A stretch of 64,000 bases of DNA from Streptomyces mashuensis (GTDB taxonomy: Bacteria > Actinomycetota > Actinomycetes > Streptomycetales > Streptomycetaceae): the NCBI RefSeq assembly GCF_014654785.1, contig NZ_BNBD01000001.1, forward strand, positions 1,054,001-1,118,000, read 5' to 3'. A program made the position numbers and the translations under genes. The notes beneath the pieces were generated by a model. The model saw nothing but the letters and a program-made list of their open reading frames with translations. It had not been told where the DNA came from and did not search any database. Shown piece by piece: positions 8,328 through 17,770 of the stretch (position 1 is the stretch's first letter; each line of letters begins with the position of its first letter).

Positions 8328-9467
8328 CTACGACAGCTCCAGCGCGCCGCCGCCGAAGTACGCCAGCAGCGGCTCCGCGGCCGCGCCGCGGCCCGGCGGG
8401 TGGAAGGCCAGCGGGCGGGCGGAGGCGGCCTGCCGCACGTGGTCGGAGGAGCGGATGAAGTCCATGCCGCCCAGCAGCTCCAGGGCCTGGTCCGTGGTGC
8501 GGGCCAGCGAGTCCTGGAGCGCGTAGCGCGCCACCAGCACCCCGGCGACCGCGGCCTCGCCCTCCTCGCCATCGGCCACCGCCCGGGCCGCGCCCTCCAG
8601 CAGCGCGAAGCCCGCCTCGCAGGCCACGGCCAGCGCGGCCCGCTCGGCCGCCGCGCCGCGGTCCCGCTCCAGCACCAGCTCGACGAGGGACGCGGCGGCC
8701 CCCGCGTACCCGGCGGAGACGAGCATCTCGAACCAGATGAACCCGGCCGTCTGGAGGTCGTCCAGCCGCCCCGGGTCCTCGGCCGAGGTGCGCACCACCA
8801 GCTCCTCGGGGACGAACACGTCCTCCAGGCGCACCTCGTCGCTCTCCGCCGCGGCCAGCAGGTCGTTGCCCCAGAACGGGTGCACCGACAGGCCCTCGGA
8901 GGTGGCCGGCACCAGGGCCAGCGCCAGCTCCGGGGCGCCGTCCTCGCCGGGCACCGAGATGCTCGCGGTCAGCAGGTTCATCGAGGACGCCAGGCTGCAC
9001 GGCTTCTTGGCGCCCGAGAGGCGGTAGCCGCCCGGCACCGGGCGGGCCGTCACCGAGGGGGCCAGGATGTTCTGCTGGGTGCGGCCCTCGGCCCAGCCGG
9101 AGGCCAGCAGCAGCTGGTCGGGCACCACGCGGTGCAGCAGGTCCAGCTGGGCCGGGGAGAGCCGGCCGCCGTCGGCCGCCAGCGCGAACAGCATGGCCAC
9201 GGTGAAGTGGTGCATGGTCACCGCGGCGGCCAGCGACGGCGACAGCGCGCCCAGCGCCCGCTGCACCCGCACGGCGTCCAGGGGCCCGGCGCCGTGCCCG
9301 CCGTACTCGGCGGGCACCAGCAGGCCCACGCCGCCGTACTCGCGGAAGAGGGCGATGCCCGGCCCGCCGGGCCGCTCCCGCTCCGCGTAGGGGATCTCCG
9401 CAAGGGCCTTGACCAGGCCCGGGTGGTAACGCTCGCACACCGCGCGAGCTTCATCGAGGGAACGCAC
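8328..9467 (-). CDS. Acyl-CoA dehydrogenase-like alkylamine N-hydroxylase candidate (VlmH-like)
   Basis: A 379-residue flavoprotein of the acyl-CoA dehydrogenase superfamily: an N-terminal helical domain with LVPAEYGGHGAGPLDAVRV, a central domain with SGAKKPCSLASSMN, and a C-terminal helical bundle ending in ALELLGGMDFIRSSDHVRQ. Length matches VlmH, the FADH2-dependent isobutylamine N-hydroxylase that has this fold. A flavin reductase in the same operon supports a two-component monooxygenase. Predicted step: alkylamine to alkylhydroxylamine. It starts with GTG after GGAG. A true dehydrogenase making a double bond cannot be excluded. Confidence 0.75.
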   Translation of the reverse strand: MRSLDEARAVCERYHPGLVKALAEIPYAERERPGGPGIALFREYGGVGLLVPAEYGGHGAGPLDAVRVQRALGALSPSLAAAVTMHHFTVAMLFALAADGGRLSPAQLDLLHRVVPDQLLLASGWAEGRTQQNILAPSVTARPVPGGYRLSGAKKPCSLASSMNLLTASISVPGEDGAPELALALVPATSEGLSVHPFWGNDLLAAAESDEVRLEDVFVPEELVVRTSAEDPGRLDDLQTAGFIWFEMLVSAGYAGAAASLVELVLERDRGAAAERAALAVACEAGFALLEGAARAVADGEEGEAAVAGVLVARYALQDSLARTTDQALELLGGMDFIRSSDHVRQAASARPLAFHPPGRGAAAEPLLAYFGGGALELS

Positions 9468-9517
9468 GAGTCATCTCCGGTCGTGTGAGGGCCGCGGGGT
9501 GGTCCGCGGGGCGGCGG

Positions 9518-11191
9518 TCAGGAGCCGAACACCGCGTCGCGCGGGCTGACGTCCCGGGCGATGCTGATCCCCTGGACGTGCGAGGTCTTGAGGATCGGGT
9601 AGTTGGCCTCGCCGAACGCACCGCCGGTCAGCCCGGTGCCGCCGTGGCTGGGCAGGTAGGGCAGGAAACCGATGTGCGAGTCGTTGATCTTCAGCAGGCC
9701 GCCGTTGACGACCTGCGCCACGAACGCGTCGATCACGTCCTCGGACGCGGTCCACAGCGAGTTGCGCAGCCCGTACTCGTTGGTGTTGACGAAGTCGATG
9801 AACCGCTCCAGCAGTTCCTCGTCCGGCGCCCGCTCCGCCACCACGATGGGGATCAGCGGGAAGAACGTCTCCTGCCGCACCAGGTCGTACGAGCGCGCCC
9901 CGGCCATCCCGTCCACGCGCACCACGGTCGGCTCCAGGAAGACACCGGTCTCCGACGGTGTGCCGTCCAGCTCCGTGCGCCGGCCGCCGGTGACGATGGT
10001 GCCGCCGTTGTCCAGCGCCTGCTGGAGCAGGGCGAAGAACCGCTCGCTGCGCCGCACCGGCGACAGCAGCACGTCCTCGTCCTCCGGGTAGCCCGGCCGG
10101 ACGGTCTTCACCTGCTCCCGTACCTCGTCGATCAGCGCCTCGGCGACGTCGGGGTGGGCCAGCACGTAGTTGGGCACCATGCAGATCTGGCCCGAGCCGA
10201 AGAACGCCTCGGTGATGGCCTCGGCGGCCTTGGGCACGTCCGCGTCGGACCACACCACGATGCCGTCGTTGCCCGCCAGCTCCAGGATCGGCTTCTTGCC
10301 GTTGGCCACGCAGCGCTGCTCGAAGCGCAGGCCCTCCTGGCTGCCGCCGATGTAGAAGATGTCGTCGATCAGCGGCGACTCGACCCAGCGGTCCAGGGTC
10401 TGCTTGGGGTTGCCGCAGACCGCGTTCAGGGTGCCGGGCGGCGCCCCCAGCTCGTCCAGCAGCGGCGCCACCACGTCCCGCAGCAGCCACATCGTGCTCA
10501 GCGCGATGCTGCGCGGGGCGCGCACCACCACGGCGTTGCCGGCCATCAGGGCCAGCACGGCCAGGGCGGCGCTGGGCAGCGGGGCGTTCTGCGGCGGGTT
10601 GAAGCCCACCACGCCGTCCGGCTGGCGGCGCACGATCAGCCGCCGGCCGCCGTGCCGGAACTCGGTGTGCATCTGCTGCCGGTACCAGCCGAGGCTCTCC
10701 TCGCTGTAGATCTGCAGCAGGCAGCTCAGCTCCCAGCGGGCGAGCTTCACCGGGTGCGCCTCGTCCACCAGCATCTGGATGAACTCGTCCTTGCGGCGCA
10801 GGAGTTCCTCGCGGAACCGGGTGCCCAGCCGCATCCGGCGGCCCAGCGGCACCGCGGCCCAGCCGGGGGCCGCGGCCGCCGCGGCCTCGGAGGCCAGGTC
10901 GATGGCGGCGTCGTCGGCGATGGCGCACCGGCCCACCACGTACGGGTGGTGCGCGGCCTCGGAGTGCGGGTCCTTCTCCAGGGCTCGCTTGAGGCTGACA
11001 CTGGTGAACACGTCCTCCAGCAGCGAACGGCCGCTGACGGTGTACACCCAGTCGTCGCCCTCGATGTCCTTGCCGCCGATGTAGAGCGGATAACTGCGCA
11101 AAGAATCACTGTCGTGCCGGTCCCCGGCACTCGGGGCGGCAGTAGAGGAATTCGCGGTGGAAGTCCTCCCCGCCGATTCATCGAGAAGCAT
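9518..11191 (-). CDS. Aldehyde dehydrogenase-superfamily enzyme, possible acyl-thioester reductase
   Basis: A 557-residue ALDH-fold protein with catalytic Cys337 in FFGSGQICMVPN, Glu304 in PILELAGND and a cofactor region around NAVVVRAP. About 30 N-terminal residues are low-complexity (Ser/Thr/Ala) and probably disordered. Leading the operon ahead of the N-hydroxylase and aminotransferase genes, it is a good candidate to reduce an acyl thioester to the aldehyde that is then aminated; oxidation of an aldehyde is the alternative. GGAAAGG precedes the ATG by 8 bases. The promoter region contains a three-repeat SARP box at 11277-11305. Confidence 0.88.
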   Translation of the reverse strand: MLLDESAGRTSTANSSTAAPSAGDRHDSDSLRSYPLYIGGKDIEGDDWVYTVSGRSLLEDVFTSVSLKRALEKDPHSEAAHHPYVVGRCAIADDAAIDLASEAAAAAAPGWAAVPLGRRMRLGTRFREELLRRKDEFIQMLVDEAHPVKLARWELSCLLQIYSEESLGWYRQQMHTEFRHGGRRLIVRRQPDGVVGFNPPQNAPLPSAALAVLALMAGNAVVVRAPRSIALSTMWLLRDVVAPLLDELGAPPGTLNAVCGNPKQTLDRWVESPLIDDIFYIGGSQEGLRFEQRCVANGKKPILELAGNDGIVVWSDADVPKAAEAITEAFFGSGQICMVPNYVLAHPDVAEALIDEVREQVKTVRPGYPEDEDVLLSPVRRSERFFALLQQALDNGGTIVTGGRRTELDGTPSETGVFLEPTVVRVDGMAGARSYDLVRQETFFPLIPIVVAERAPDEELLERFIDFVNTNEYGLRNSLWTASEDVIDAFVAQVVNGGLLKINDSHIGFLPYLPSHGGTGLTGGAFGEANYPILKTSHVQGISIARDVSPRDAVFGS

Positions 11192-11276
11192 TCTCAGGCC
11201 TTTCCGGGGCGGGCCGGTCGGTCCCGTCCGTCGGTGAGCGGTTTCCGTCCGAATCGAGGCGATCGTGTCAACCCGG

Positions 11277-11305
11277 CCTGACCCGCCACTGACGCGCTGC
11301 TGATT
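11277..11305 (-). promoter_or_regulatory. SARP box for the leftward operon
   Basis: Reading the minus strand from 11305, heptamers AATCAGC, CGTCAGT and GGTCAGG recur at exactly 11-base spacing. Tandem heptamers one helical turn apart are the binding signature of SARP activators. A weak -10-like sequence follows about 8 bases further along. The 11192-11487 interval holds this box and its rightward counterpart and no gene. Confidence 0.75.
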
Positions 11306-11371
11306 CCCCCAGGCCCGCGCAACGTCCCGCCACCGTCCCGCAACCCGACCCCGAATCTCCGCTTCCGTGCT

Positions 11372-11400
11372 GATCAGCGCCGTGTCAGTGCGCGGTCAGC
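11372..11400 (+). promoter_or_regulatory. SARP box for the carrier protein-PKS operon
   Basis: Heptamers GATCAGC, TGTCAGT and GGTCAGC occur at 11372, 11383 and 11394, exactly 11 bases apart, and face the gene at 11488. Spacing and repeat sequence agree with the leftward box at 11277-11305 and with the box at 21995-22023. Confidence 0.78.
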
Positions 11401-11487
11401 CGGGCTGGGCAGCGTGTCACCACCTTCGGCCACGAGCCGGCCGGCGCCCGCCGGGCACCGGGCCACCCACCGCGACGGGGAATTCCT

Positions 11488-11799
11488 ATGACAGCACCGA
11501 CCGAAACGCTCCTGCAGCTGCGTGACCTGCCCGGCACCGAACTCGGGGAAGCCGTCGAGGAACTGGTGACCACCGAGTTCCGCCGGGCCCTGCTCATGGA
11601 CGACGACGAGGAACTGCCGCTGCACAGCAACTTCTTCGAAATCGGCCTGACCTCCCTGCGCCTGATGAACGTCCGGCGCACCCTCGAGGAGACCCTCGGG
11701 CTGCCCATCGACACCACCGTGCTCTTCAGCCGGCCCACCGTCGACGAGCTGGTGCAGCACCTGACCGACGTCCTCGCCGACGGGCGCGGGGAGCCGTAG
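11488..11799 (+). CDS. Free-standing carrier protein (ACP/PCP-like)
   Basis: A 103-residue phosphopantetheine carrier protein. The attachment serine lies in FFEIGLTSLRLMNV, with Thr replacing the usual Asp before Ser, as in many PCP-like and PKS-type carriers. The helical segment LFSRPTVDELVQHL closes the domain. It is the first gene of the rightward operon behind a SARP box and precedes the PKS by 86 bases. It may receive an acyl or aminoacyl group from the AMP ligase at 17771. It differs clearly from the FabF-linked ACP at 3013. Confidence 0.9.
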   Translation: MTAPTETLLQLRDLPGTELGEAVEELVTTEFRRALLMDDDEELPLHSNFFEIGLTSLRLMNVRRTLEETLGLPIDTTVLFSRPTVDELVQHLTDVLADGRGEP

Positions 11800-11885
11800 G
11801 CCGCCGCCGTCCGTCCCCGGTCCGCCCGCCGGGCCGCGCCCATCAGCCCCCACGACGCACAGGGACACAAGGAGAAGAAGCGGAC

Positions 11886-14800
11886 ATGCCGCGCCAGTCC
11901 TCACACCACGCCCCCAGCGAGCCCATCGCCGTCATCGGCGTGGGGCTCCGCTTCCCCGGGGGCTGCGACTCCCTCGACGCCTTCGACGCGTTCCTGCGGG
12001 AGGGCCGGTCGGGCATCGTCCCGCTGCCCCGGGACCGCTGGGACCCCGACACCTTCACCCCGCGCGACCCGGCCGACCCCGCCGAAAAGGGCAAGATCCG
12101 CACCACCGGCGGCGGCTTCCTCGACCGCGTCGACCTCTTCGACGCCGGCTTCTTCAACATCTCGCCGAAGGAAGCCCAGTACATGGACCCCCAGCAGCGG
12201 CTGCTGCTGGAGACCGCCTGGCAGGCCCTGGAGCACGCCGGCGTCGACCCCACCCCGCTGCGCCGCGGCAACGGCGGCGTCTACATCGGCGCCAGCTCCA
12301 TCGACTACGCCCTGGAGCTGGAGTCGTTGCCGTACGAGGAGCTCGACGGCCACCTCGCCTCCGGCATCACCATGTTCCCGCTCTCCGGGCGCCTGTCCTA
12401 CTTCCTGGGCTGGCGCGGCCCCAGCATGAGCGTCGACACCGCCTGCTCCTCCTCGCTGGTCGCCCTGCACGCCGCCGTCCAGGGGCTGCGCGCCGGCGAG
12501 ACCGACATCGCCCTGTGCGGCGGCGTCAACGTGCTGCACAACGCCCGCATCCCGGTGATGTTCAGCCACGCCAACATGCTCGCCCCCGACGGCCGCTGCA
12601 AGACGTTCGACGAGTCCGCCGACGGCTACGCCCGCGCCGAGGGCTGCGGCGTGATCGTCCTCAAGCGGCTGTCCGACGCGCAGCGCGACGGCGACACCGT
12701 CCTCGCCGTCGTCCGTGGCACCGCCGTCGGCCAGGACGGCGACAGCGCCGGCCTGACCGTCCCCAACGGCGTCGCCCAGGAGGGCGTCATCCGCAACGCC
12801 CTGGCCGCCGCCGGCCTCGAACCCGGCGACATCCAGTACGTGGAGGCACACGGCACCGGCACGCCGCTGGGCGACCCCATCGAACTCGGCGGCATCAACG
12901 ACGTCTTCTCCGCCTCGCACACCAAGGACGACCCGCTGATCGTGGGCTCGGTCAAGACCAACCTCGGCCACATGGAACCCGCCTCCGGCCTCGTCGGGCT
13001 CATCAAGGCGCTGCTGCAGATCCGCTCCGGCACCATCTACCCGCACCTCAACCTCGAACAGCCCTCGGCCCGCATCCCCTGGGACCTCTACCCGGTCCGC
13101 ATCCCCACCGCCTGCGAGCCCTGGGACGCGCCCGTCCGCCGCGCCGTCGTCAACAGCTTCGGCTTCGCCGGCACCATCGGCGCCGTCGTACTGGAACAGC
13201 CCCCGGCCCCCGCCCCCGCCGCCCTGGAGCCCGCCGGCGACGGCGGCGTCCGGATGCTCACCCTCTCCGCGAAGGGCACCGCCGCCCTCCGCGCCCAGCT
13301 GGAGAACCACCGCCGCCTCCTCGACGAGCGCCCTGACCTGGACACCGGCCGGCTCTGCCACGCCACCAACGTCGCCCGCGCCCACCACTCCCACCGCCTC
13401 GCCCTGCCCCTCCTCGACCGGGACGCACCCCGCGCCGAACTGGTCCGGGCCCTCGACGCAGCCCTGGCCCGCGAGGACCTGCCCACCCCCGGCGGCATCC
13501 GCAAGGTCGCCTTCCTCTTCGCCGGGCAGGGCTCCCAGTACCCCGGCATGGGCGCCGCGCTCTACGAGCGGTACGAGGTCTTCCGCGACACCGTCGACAC
13601 GTGCGAGGAGCTCTTCGCCCCGCACCTCGACGGCATCTCCGTCCGCGCCCTGCTCCTCGGCACCGCCGACGACCCCGAGGCCGTGCACCGCACGCGGTAC
13701 ACCCAGCCCGCCCTGTTCACCCTCGAGTACGCGCTCGCCCAGCTGTGGCTGTCCTGGGGCGTCAAGCCCGGCGTCCTCATCGGCCACAGCATCGGCGAGG
13801 TCGTCGCCGCCGCCGTCGCCGGCCTGTTCACCCTGCCCGACGCCGTCACCCTCGTCGCGGCCCGCGCCCGCCTGATGCAGTCCGTCACCGCCCCCGGCGG
13901 CATGGCCGCCGTCAGCGCCCCCGCCCACGAGGTCGAACCGCTCCTCGCCGGCCACCCGGACCTGGCCCTCGCCGCCGTCAACGCCCCCGACCAGTGCGTC
14001 GTCTCCGGCGGCAGCGCGGCCCTCGCTGAGGTCACCGCCCGCCTCACCGCGGACGGCGTCCGCGTCGAGCAGCTCGGCGTCTCGCACGCCTTCCACTCGC
14101 CCCTCATGGCCGAGGTCTTCGACGACTTCCGCGCCGCCCTCGCCGGCATCACCTTCCACCGGCCCGCCATCGGCCTCGTCTCCAACGTCACCGGCAAGGT
14201 GGCCCGCTACGCCGAGATCGCCACCCCCGAGTACTGGGTACGGCACATCGGCGAGCCCGTGCGCTTCCTCGACGGCATGCGCACCCTCGGCAAGCGCGGC
14301 CGGCACGCCTTCGTCGAGATCGGCCCCTCCAGCGCCCTCACCGCGCTCGGCCGCCGCTGCCTCGGCGACGGCGACCACCTCTGGCTGACCAGCCTGCGCC
14401 GCCGCGACACCGGCGACGCCACGCTGCTGCGCTCGCTCGCCGCGTACTACGAGGCCGGGCTCACCGTCTCGTGGACCGGCGTCCACGGCGGCCGCACCCT
14501 GCCCCGCACCGACCTGCCCACCTACCCCTTCCAGCGCAAGCGCTACTGGCTGCCCACCCCCACCACCCGGCGCACCGCCACCGGCGGTGCCGCCCACCAC
14601 GTTCTCCTCGGCACCGAGACCACGCCCGCCGGCAGCCCCGCCGGCACCCGCGAGTTCACGGCCGTCGTCGTCCGCGAGGACCTCGCCGCTCTCGGCCACC
14701 ACCGCGCCGGCGACCAGCACGTGCTGCCCCCCGCCGCCCACGTCGACCAGCTGCTCGCCCTCCAGGACGCGGTGTACGGCCACACCCGCGCCGGCCTCGA

Positions 14801-17651
14801 CGGGCTGCGGCTGCACGAGCCGCTGCCGCTGCCCGACGACACCGAGATCACCCTGGTCACCCGGCTGCGCCCGGCGGACGGCGGGGCCGAGGCCGAGGTC
14901 GTCAGCGTCACCGAGGGCGAGGAGCGGCTGCACGCCACCGCCCGCATCACCGCCGGCGCCGGCACCGACGGACCGGCCCCGGAGCTGCGCGCCCTGCCGG
15001 CCACCGCCGGTGCACCCGTCGAGACCGTGACCGCCGAGGACGTCTACACCGACCTCACCGCCGTCGGCCGCGACATCGGCGCGGGCCTCGCCCTGCTCAC
15101 CGAGGTGAGCGCGCACGACGGGGGAGTGGTGACCGCCACGCTCACCGCCCGCGACGCCACCGCCGTCGAGCACCTGCCCGGCGACCTGCTGGAGGCGGCC
15201 CTGCACGCCGTCGTCGCCCTCGACGCCGACGGACCGGTGTTCACCCTCGCCGCCGCCCGCCGCGTCCGCCTGTTCAAGAAGCCGCGTGGCACCACCCTCC
15301 GGGTCGCCGCCCGCGTCGCCGCCCCGGCCGGCGGCACCGCCCGGCGCACCGCCGACGTGCTGCTGCTGGAGGGCGACGAGCCCGTCGCCGAGCTCCTCGG
15401 CGCCGAGTTCACCGGCCCCGCCCGCCCCGGCACCGAGCAGCAGTTCCTGCACCGCCCCCGCTGGGTACGGCACTCCGCCCCCGCCACCGCCCCCGACCGC
15501 CCCCGCCACGCCGTGCTCATCCAGGCCGGACGGGACCGGCTCGCCGCGTTCGAGCGCCAGGCCGCCCGGCACGACGTCCGGCTGTCGTACGCCGCGACCC
15601 GCGCCGAGTTCGAGGCCGTCCTCGCCGACGGCTCGGTCACGGACGTCACCTGGTTCTGGCGCCCCGCCGACGGGCCCATGTCCGCCGAGCGGCTGCGCAC
15701 CGAGTGCGAGCGCAACTACCGCCACCTGCTGAAGGTCGTGGCGATCCTGGAGGGCGCCGCCGCGCCCCGGCCCCCGCGGCTGTGGCTGGTCACCGAGCGG
15801 GCCCAGGGCCTCCCCGGCGACCTGCCCGGCACCGGCGAACAGCTCGGCGCCGCCACCCTCTGGGGCTTCGGCCGCGTCCTGCTCACCGAGTACCCCCAGT
15901 ACCGGGCCACCCTCCTCGACCTGCCCTCCGAGGGCGACCTGTTCCCGTTCTCCTCCCTCCTCGACGAGTGGCGTGCCGGCGCCGAGGACGAGTTCCAGGT
16001 CGCCTACCGCGGCGGCCGGCGCCACGTCCGCCGGCTCCTCGCCGGCGACGCCACCCTCCCGGACGGCGCCGGCTTCGCGTTCCGCGCCCCCGCCGACGGC
16101 GACCTCACCGCGCTGGCGCCCGCGCCGGCCGAGGACCGCGCCCCCGTCGGCGACGAGATCCAGGTCCGGGTCGACACCGTCACCCTCACCCCCGACGACG
16201 CCCGCACCGCCCTGGAGGGCCTGCCCGGCGACGCCGGCGACCCCGGCGCCACCGCTCCGGTGCTCGGCACCTCCTGCCACGGCACCGTCGTCGCGGCCGG
16301 CGAGCAGGCCGCCTTCGCCCCTGGCGACAAGGTGTTCGTCCGCGGCCACGGCACCCTGCGCTCCACCGTGACCGTCCCGTCCGCCGACGCCGAGCACGCC
16401 GCCGACGTCCCCGCCTCCGGCAACGCCTACGGCCCCGACGAGATCGACGAGGCCCTGCGCGTCGTCGCCGACGGCCCCGCCTCCGCCACCGCCCTGGTCA
16501 GCGTGGCCGCCGACGTGGCCGACCCGGCCTGGGCCGGCGACGGCGCCCCGGCACCGCGCCACGTCACCATCCGGCCCGACCGCACGTACGTCGTCACCGG
16601 CGGCCTCGGCGGCCTCGGCCTGGCCACCGCGCAGAAGCTCGTCGACCTCGGCGCCCGCCACCTCGCCCTGGTCAGCCGCCGCGGCAAGGCCACCGACGAG
16701 GCCGCCGGCATCCTCGCCGCCCTCTCCGAGCGCGCCGAGGTCACCGTGGTCCGCGCCGACGTGGGCCGCGAGGAGGACGTCCGGCGCATGACCGCCGAAC
16801 TCCTCGACGGGCCCGCCCCGGTCGGCGGCATCATCCACGCGGCCGGCGAGATCGGCAAGGCGCTCGTCGCCGAACTCGACTGGAAGGCCATGGAGGAACA
16901 GCTCACCGCCAAGGTCTACGGCGGCTGGCTGCTCCACGAGGCCGGGCGGCTCTTCCCCGAGCTGGAGTTCTTCGTCGTCTACTCCTCCGTCGCCTCCGTC
17001 CTCGGCGGCGCCACCCAGGGCCACTACGCGGCGGCCGCCTCGTACCTGGACGCCCTCGCCGACTGGCGCGCCCGCCAGGGCCTGCCCGGCCTCTCCGTCA
17101 ACTGGGGCGCCTGGTCCCGGGTCGGCATGTCGGCCCGCCTGGACGACGACCTGGCCCGCGAGGTGCACCGCAGCGGCGTCCGCTTCTTCTCGCCCGCCCG
17201 CGCCCTGCGCGCCCTGGCCGGGATGTGGGGCCGCCCCGTCGTGCAGCGCGTGGTCGGCGACTTCGACTGGAACGCCTACACCGCCGGCGCGCCCGTCCAG
17301 GACGCCTTCTTCTCCCGGCTCGTCACCCGCGCCGCGCAGGACACCGGCGGCGGCCTCGACCTCGCCGAGCTGCTGGCCCGGCCCCGCGAGGAGCGCCGCG
17401 CCGTCACCGCGGCCCTCGTCGGCGCCCAGGTCGCGGCCGTCCTGCACCTGGAGGACGACGAGGAGCTCGACCCCACCGCCGAGTTCGTCTCCCTCGGCCT
17501 GGACTCCCTGATGGCGATGACCGTCAAGTCCGCGCTGGAGAAGATGTTCGGGCTCACCCTGCCGGCCTCGCTCACGCTCGACCACCCGTCGGTGCGGCAG
17601 CTCACCGAGTTCCTCGACAGCCGCCTGGTCCCCGAGGACCAGCCCGTCTGA
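11886..17651 (+). CDS. Single-module type I polyketide synthase, KS-AT-DH-(ER remnant)-KR-ACP
   Basis: A 1921-residue modular PKS. KS at about 10-430 (Cys187 in DTACSSS; VEAHGTGTPLGD; KTNLGH). AT at about 540-840 (Ser635 in GHSIGE; HAFH near 735, predicting malonyl-CoA). DH-like region at about 910-1180, with an HxxxG motif (HHRAG near 937) but a changed P spacing and LLEAALHA where LLDAALHA is usual. A pseudo-KR region follows, then a short ER N-terminal remnant (GTSCHGTVVAAGE) at about 1420-1520. KR at about 1560-1760 (TGGLGGLG; catalytic Tyr in HYAAAAS, lacking the usual Asn). ACP near 1873 (GLDSLM). There is no thioesterase. With one module it may act once on the KAS-made chain or work iteratively. 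Confidence 0.93.
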   Translation: MPRQSSHHAPSEPIAVIGVGLRFPGGCDSLDAFDAFLREGRSGIVPLPRDRWDPDTFTPRDPADPAEKGKIRTTGGGFLDRVDLFDAGFFNISPKEAQYMDPQQRLLLETAWQALEHAGVDPTPLRRGNGGVYIGASSIDYALELESLPYEELDGHLASGITMFPLSGRLSYFLGWRGPSMSVDTACSSSLVALHAAVQGLRAGETDIALCGGVNVLHNARIPVMFSHANMLAPDGRCKTFDESADGYARAEGCGVIVLKRLSDAQRDGDTVLAVVRGTAVGQDGDSAGLTVPNGVAQEGVIRNALAAAGLEPGDIQYVEAHGTGTPLGDPIELGGINDVFSASHTKDDPLIVGSVKTNLGHMEPASGLVGLIKALLQIRSGTIYPHLNLEQPSARIPWDLYPVRIPTACEPWDAPVRRAVVNSFGFAGTIGAVVLEQPPAPAPAALEPAGDGGVRMLTLSAKGTAALRAQLENHRRLLDERPDLDTGRLCHATNVARAHHSHRLALPLLDRDAPRAELVRALDAALAREDLPTPGGIRKVAFLFAGQGSQYPGMGAALYERYEVFRDTVDTCEELFAPHLDGISVRALLLGTADDPEAVHRTRYTQPALFTLEYALAQLWLSWGVKPGVLIGHSIGEVVAAAVAGLFTLPDAVTLVAARARLMQSVTAPGGMAAVSAPAHEVEPLLAGHPDLALAAVNAPDQCVVSGGSAALAEVTARLTADGVRVEQLGVSHAFHSPLMAEVFDDFRAALAGITFHRPAIGLVSNVTGKVARYAEIATPEYWVRHIGEPVRFLDGMRTLGKRGRHAFVEIGPSSALTALGRRCLGDGDHLWLTSLRRRDTGDATLLRSLAAYYEAGLTVSWTGVHGGRTLPRTDLPTYPFQRKRYWLPTPTTRRTATGGAAHHVLLGTETTPAGSPAGTREFTAVVVREDLAALGHHRAGDQHVLPPAAHVDQLLALQDAVYGHTRAGLDGLRLHEPLPLPDDTEITLVTRLRPADGGAEAEVVSVTEGEERLHATARITAGAGTDGPAPELRALPATAGAPVETVTAEDVYTDLTAVGRDIGAGLALLTEVSAHDGGVVTATLTARDATAVEHLPGDLLEAALHAVVALDADGPVFTLAAARRVRLFKKPRGTTLRVAARVAAPAGGTARRTADVLLLEGDEPVAELLGAEFTGPARPGTEQQFLHRPRWVRHSAPATAPDRPRHAVLIQAGRDRLAAFERQAARHDVRLSYAATRAEFEAVLADGSVTDVTWFWRPADGPMSAERLRTECERNYRHLLKVVAILEGAAAPRPPRLWLVTERAQGLPGDLPGTGEQLGAATLWGFGRVLLTEYPQYRATLLDLPSEGDLFPFSSLLDEWRAGAEDEFQVAYRGGRRHVRRLLAGDATLPDGAGFAFRAPADGDLTALAPAPAEDRAPVGDEIQVRVDTVTLTPDDARTALEGLPGDAGDPGATAPVLGTSCHGTVVAAGEQAAFAPGDKVFVRGHGTLRSTVTVPSADAEHAADVPASGNAYGPDEIDEALRVVADGPASATALVSVAADVADPAWAGDGAPAPRHVTIRPDRTYVVTGGLGGLGLATAQKLVDLGARHLALVSRRGKATDEAAGILAALSERAEVTVVRADVGREEDVRRMTAELLDGPAPVGGIIHAAGEIGKALVAELDWKAMEEQLTAKVYGGWLLHEAGRLFPELEFFVVYSSVASVLGGATQGHYAAAASYLDALADWRARQGLPGLSVNWGAWSRVGMSARLDDDLAREVHRSGVRFFSPARALRALAGMWGRPVVQRVVGDFDWNAYTAGAPVQDAFFSRLVTRAAQDTGGGLDLAELLARPREERRAVTAALVGAQVAAVLHLEDDEELDPTAEFVSLGLDSLMAMTVKSALEKMFGLTLPASLTLDHPSVRQLTEFLDSRLVPEDQPV

Positions 17652-17669
17652 ACCCGCTCCGCACCGCCT

Positions 17670-17700
17670 CCGGAAGGGCGCTCGCCGGGCGCCCTTCCGG
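17670..17700. terminator. Hairpin between PKS and ligase genes
   Basis: Arms CCGGAAGGGCGC (17670-17681) and GCGCCCTTCCGG (17689-17700) are perfectly paired around a 7-base loop. No T-run follows. It may attenuate read-through or stabilise the mRNA end rather than terminate fully, since the downstream genes run in the same direction. Confidence 0.5.
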
Positions 17701-17770
17701 GGCACTCCCCCAAGCCACCACCGGGCCCACCACGCAGGGCCCGAGACCGAGAATGCGAGGCGGACCACCC

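Noticed and set aside
11901..17768. A very long open frame antisense to the PKS gene
   Set aside because: It lacks family motifs, is Gly/Val/Asp-rich, and arises because high third-position GC suppresses stop codons opposite a real gene.
14471..17770. A long in-frame upstream extension of the acyl ligase
   Set aside because: It is Arg/Pro-rich low-complexity sequence overlapping the PKS in another frame; the conserved ligase starts just after GTG 17771.
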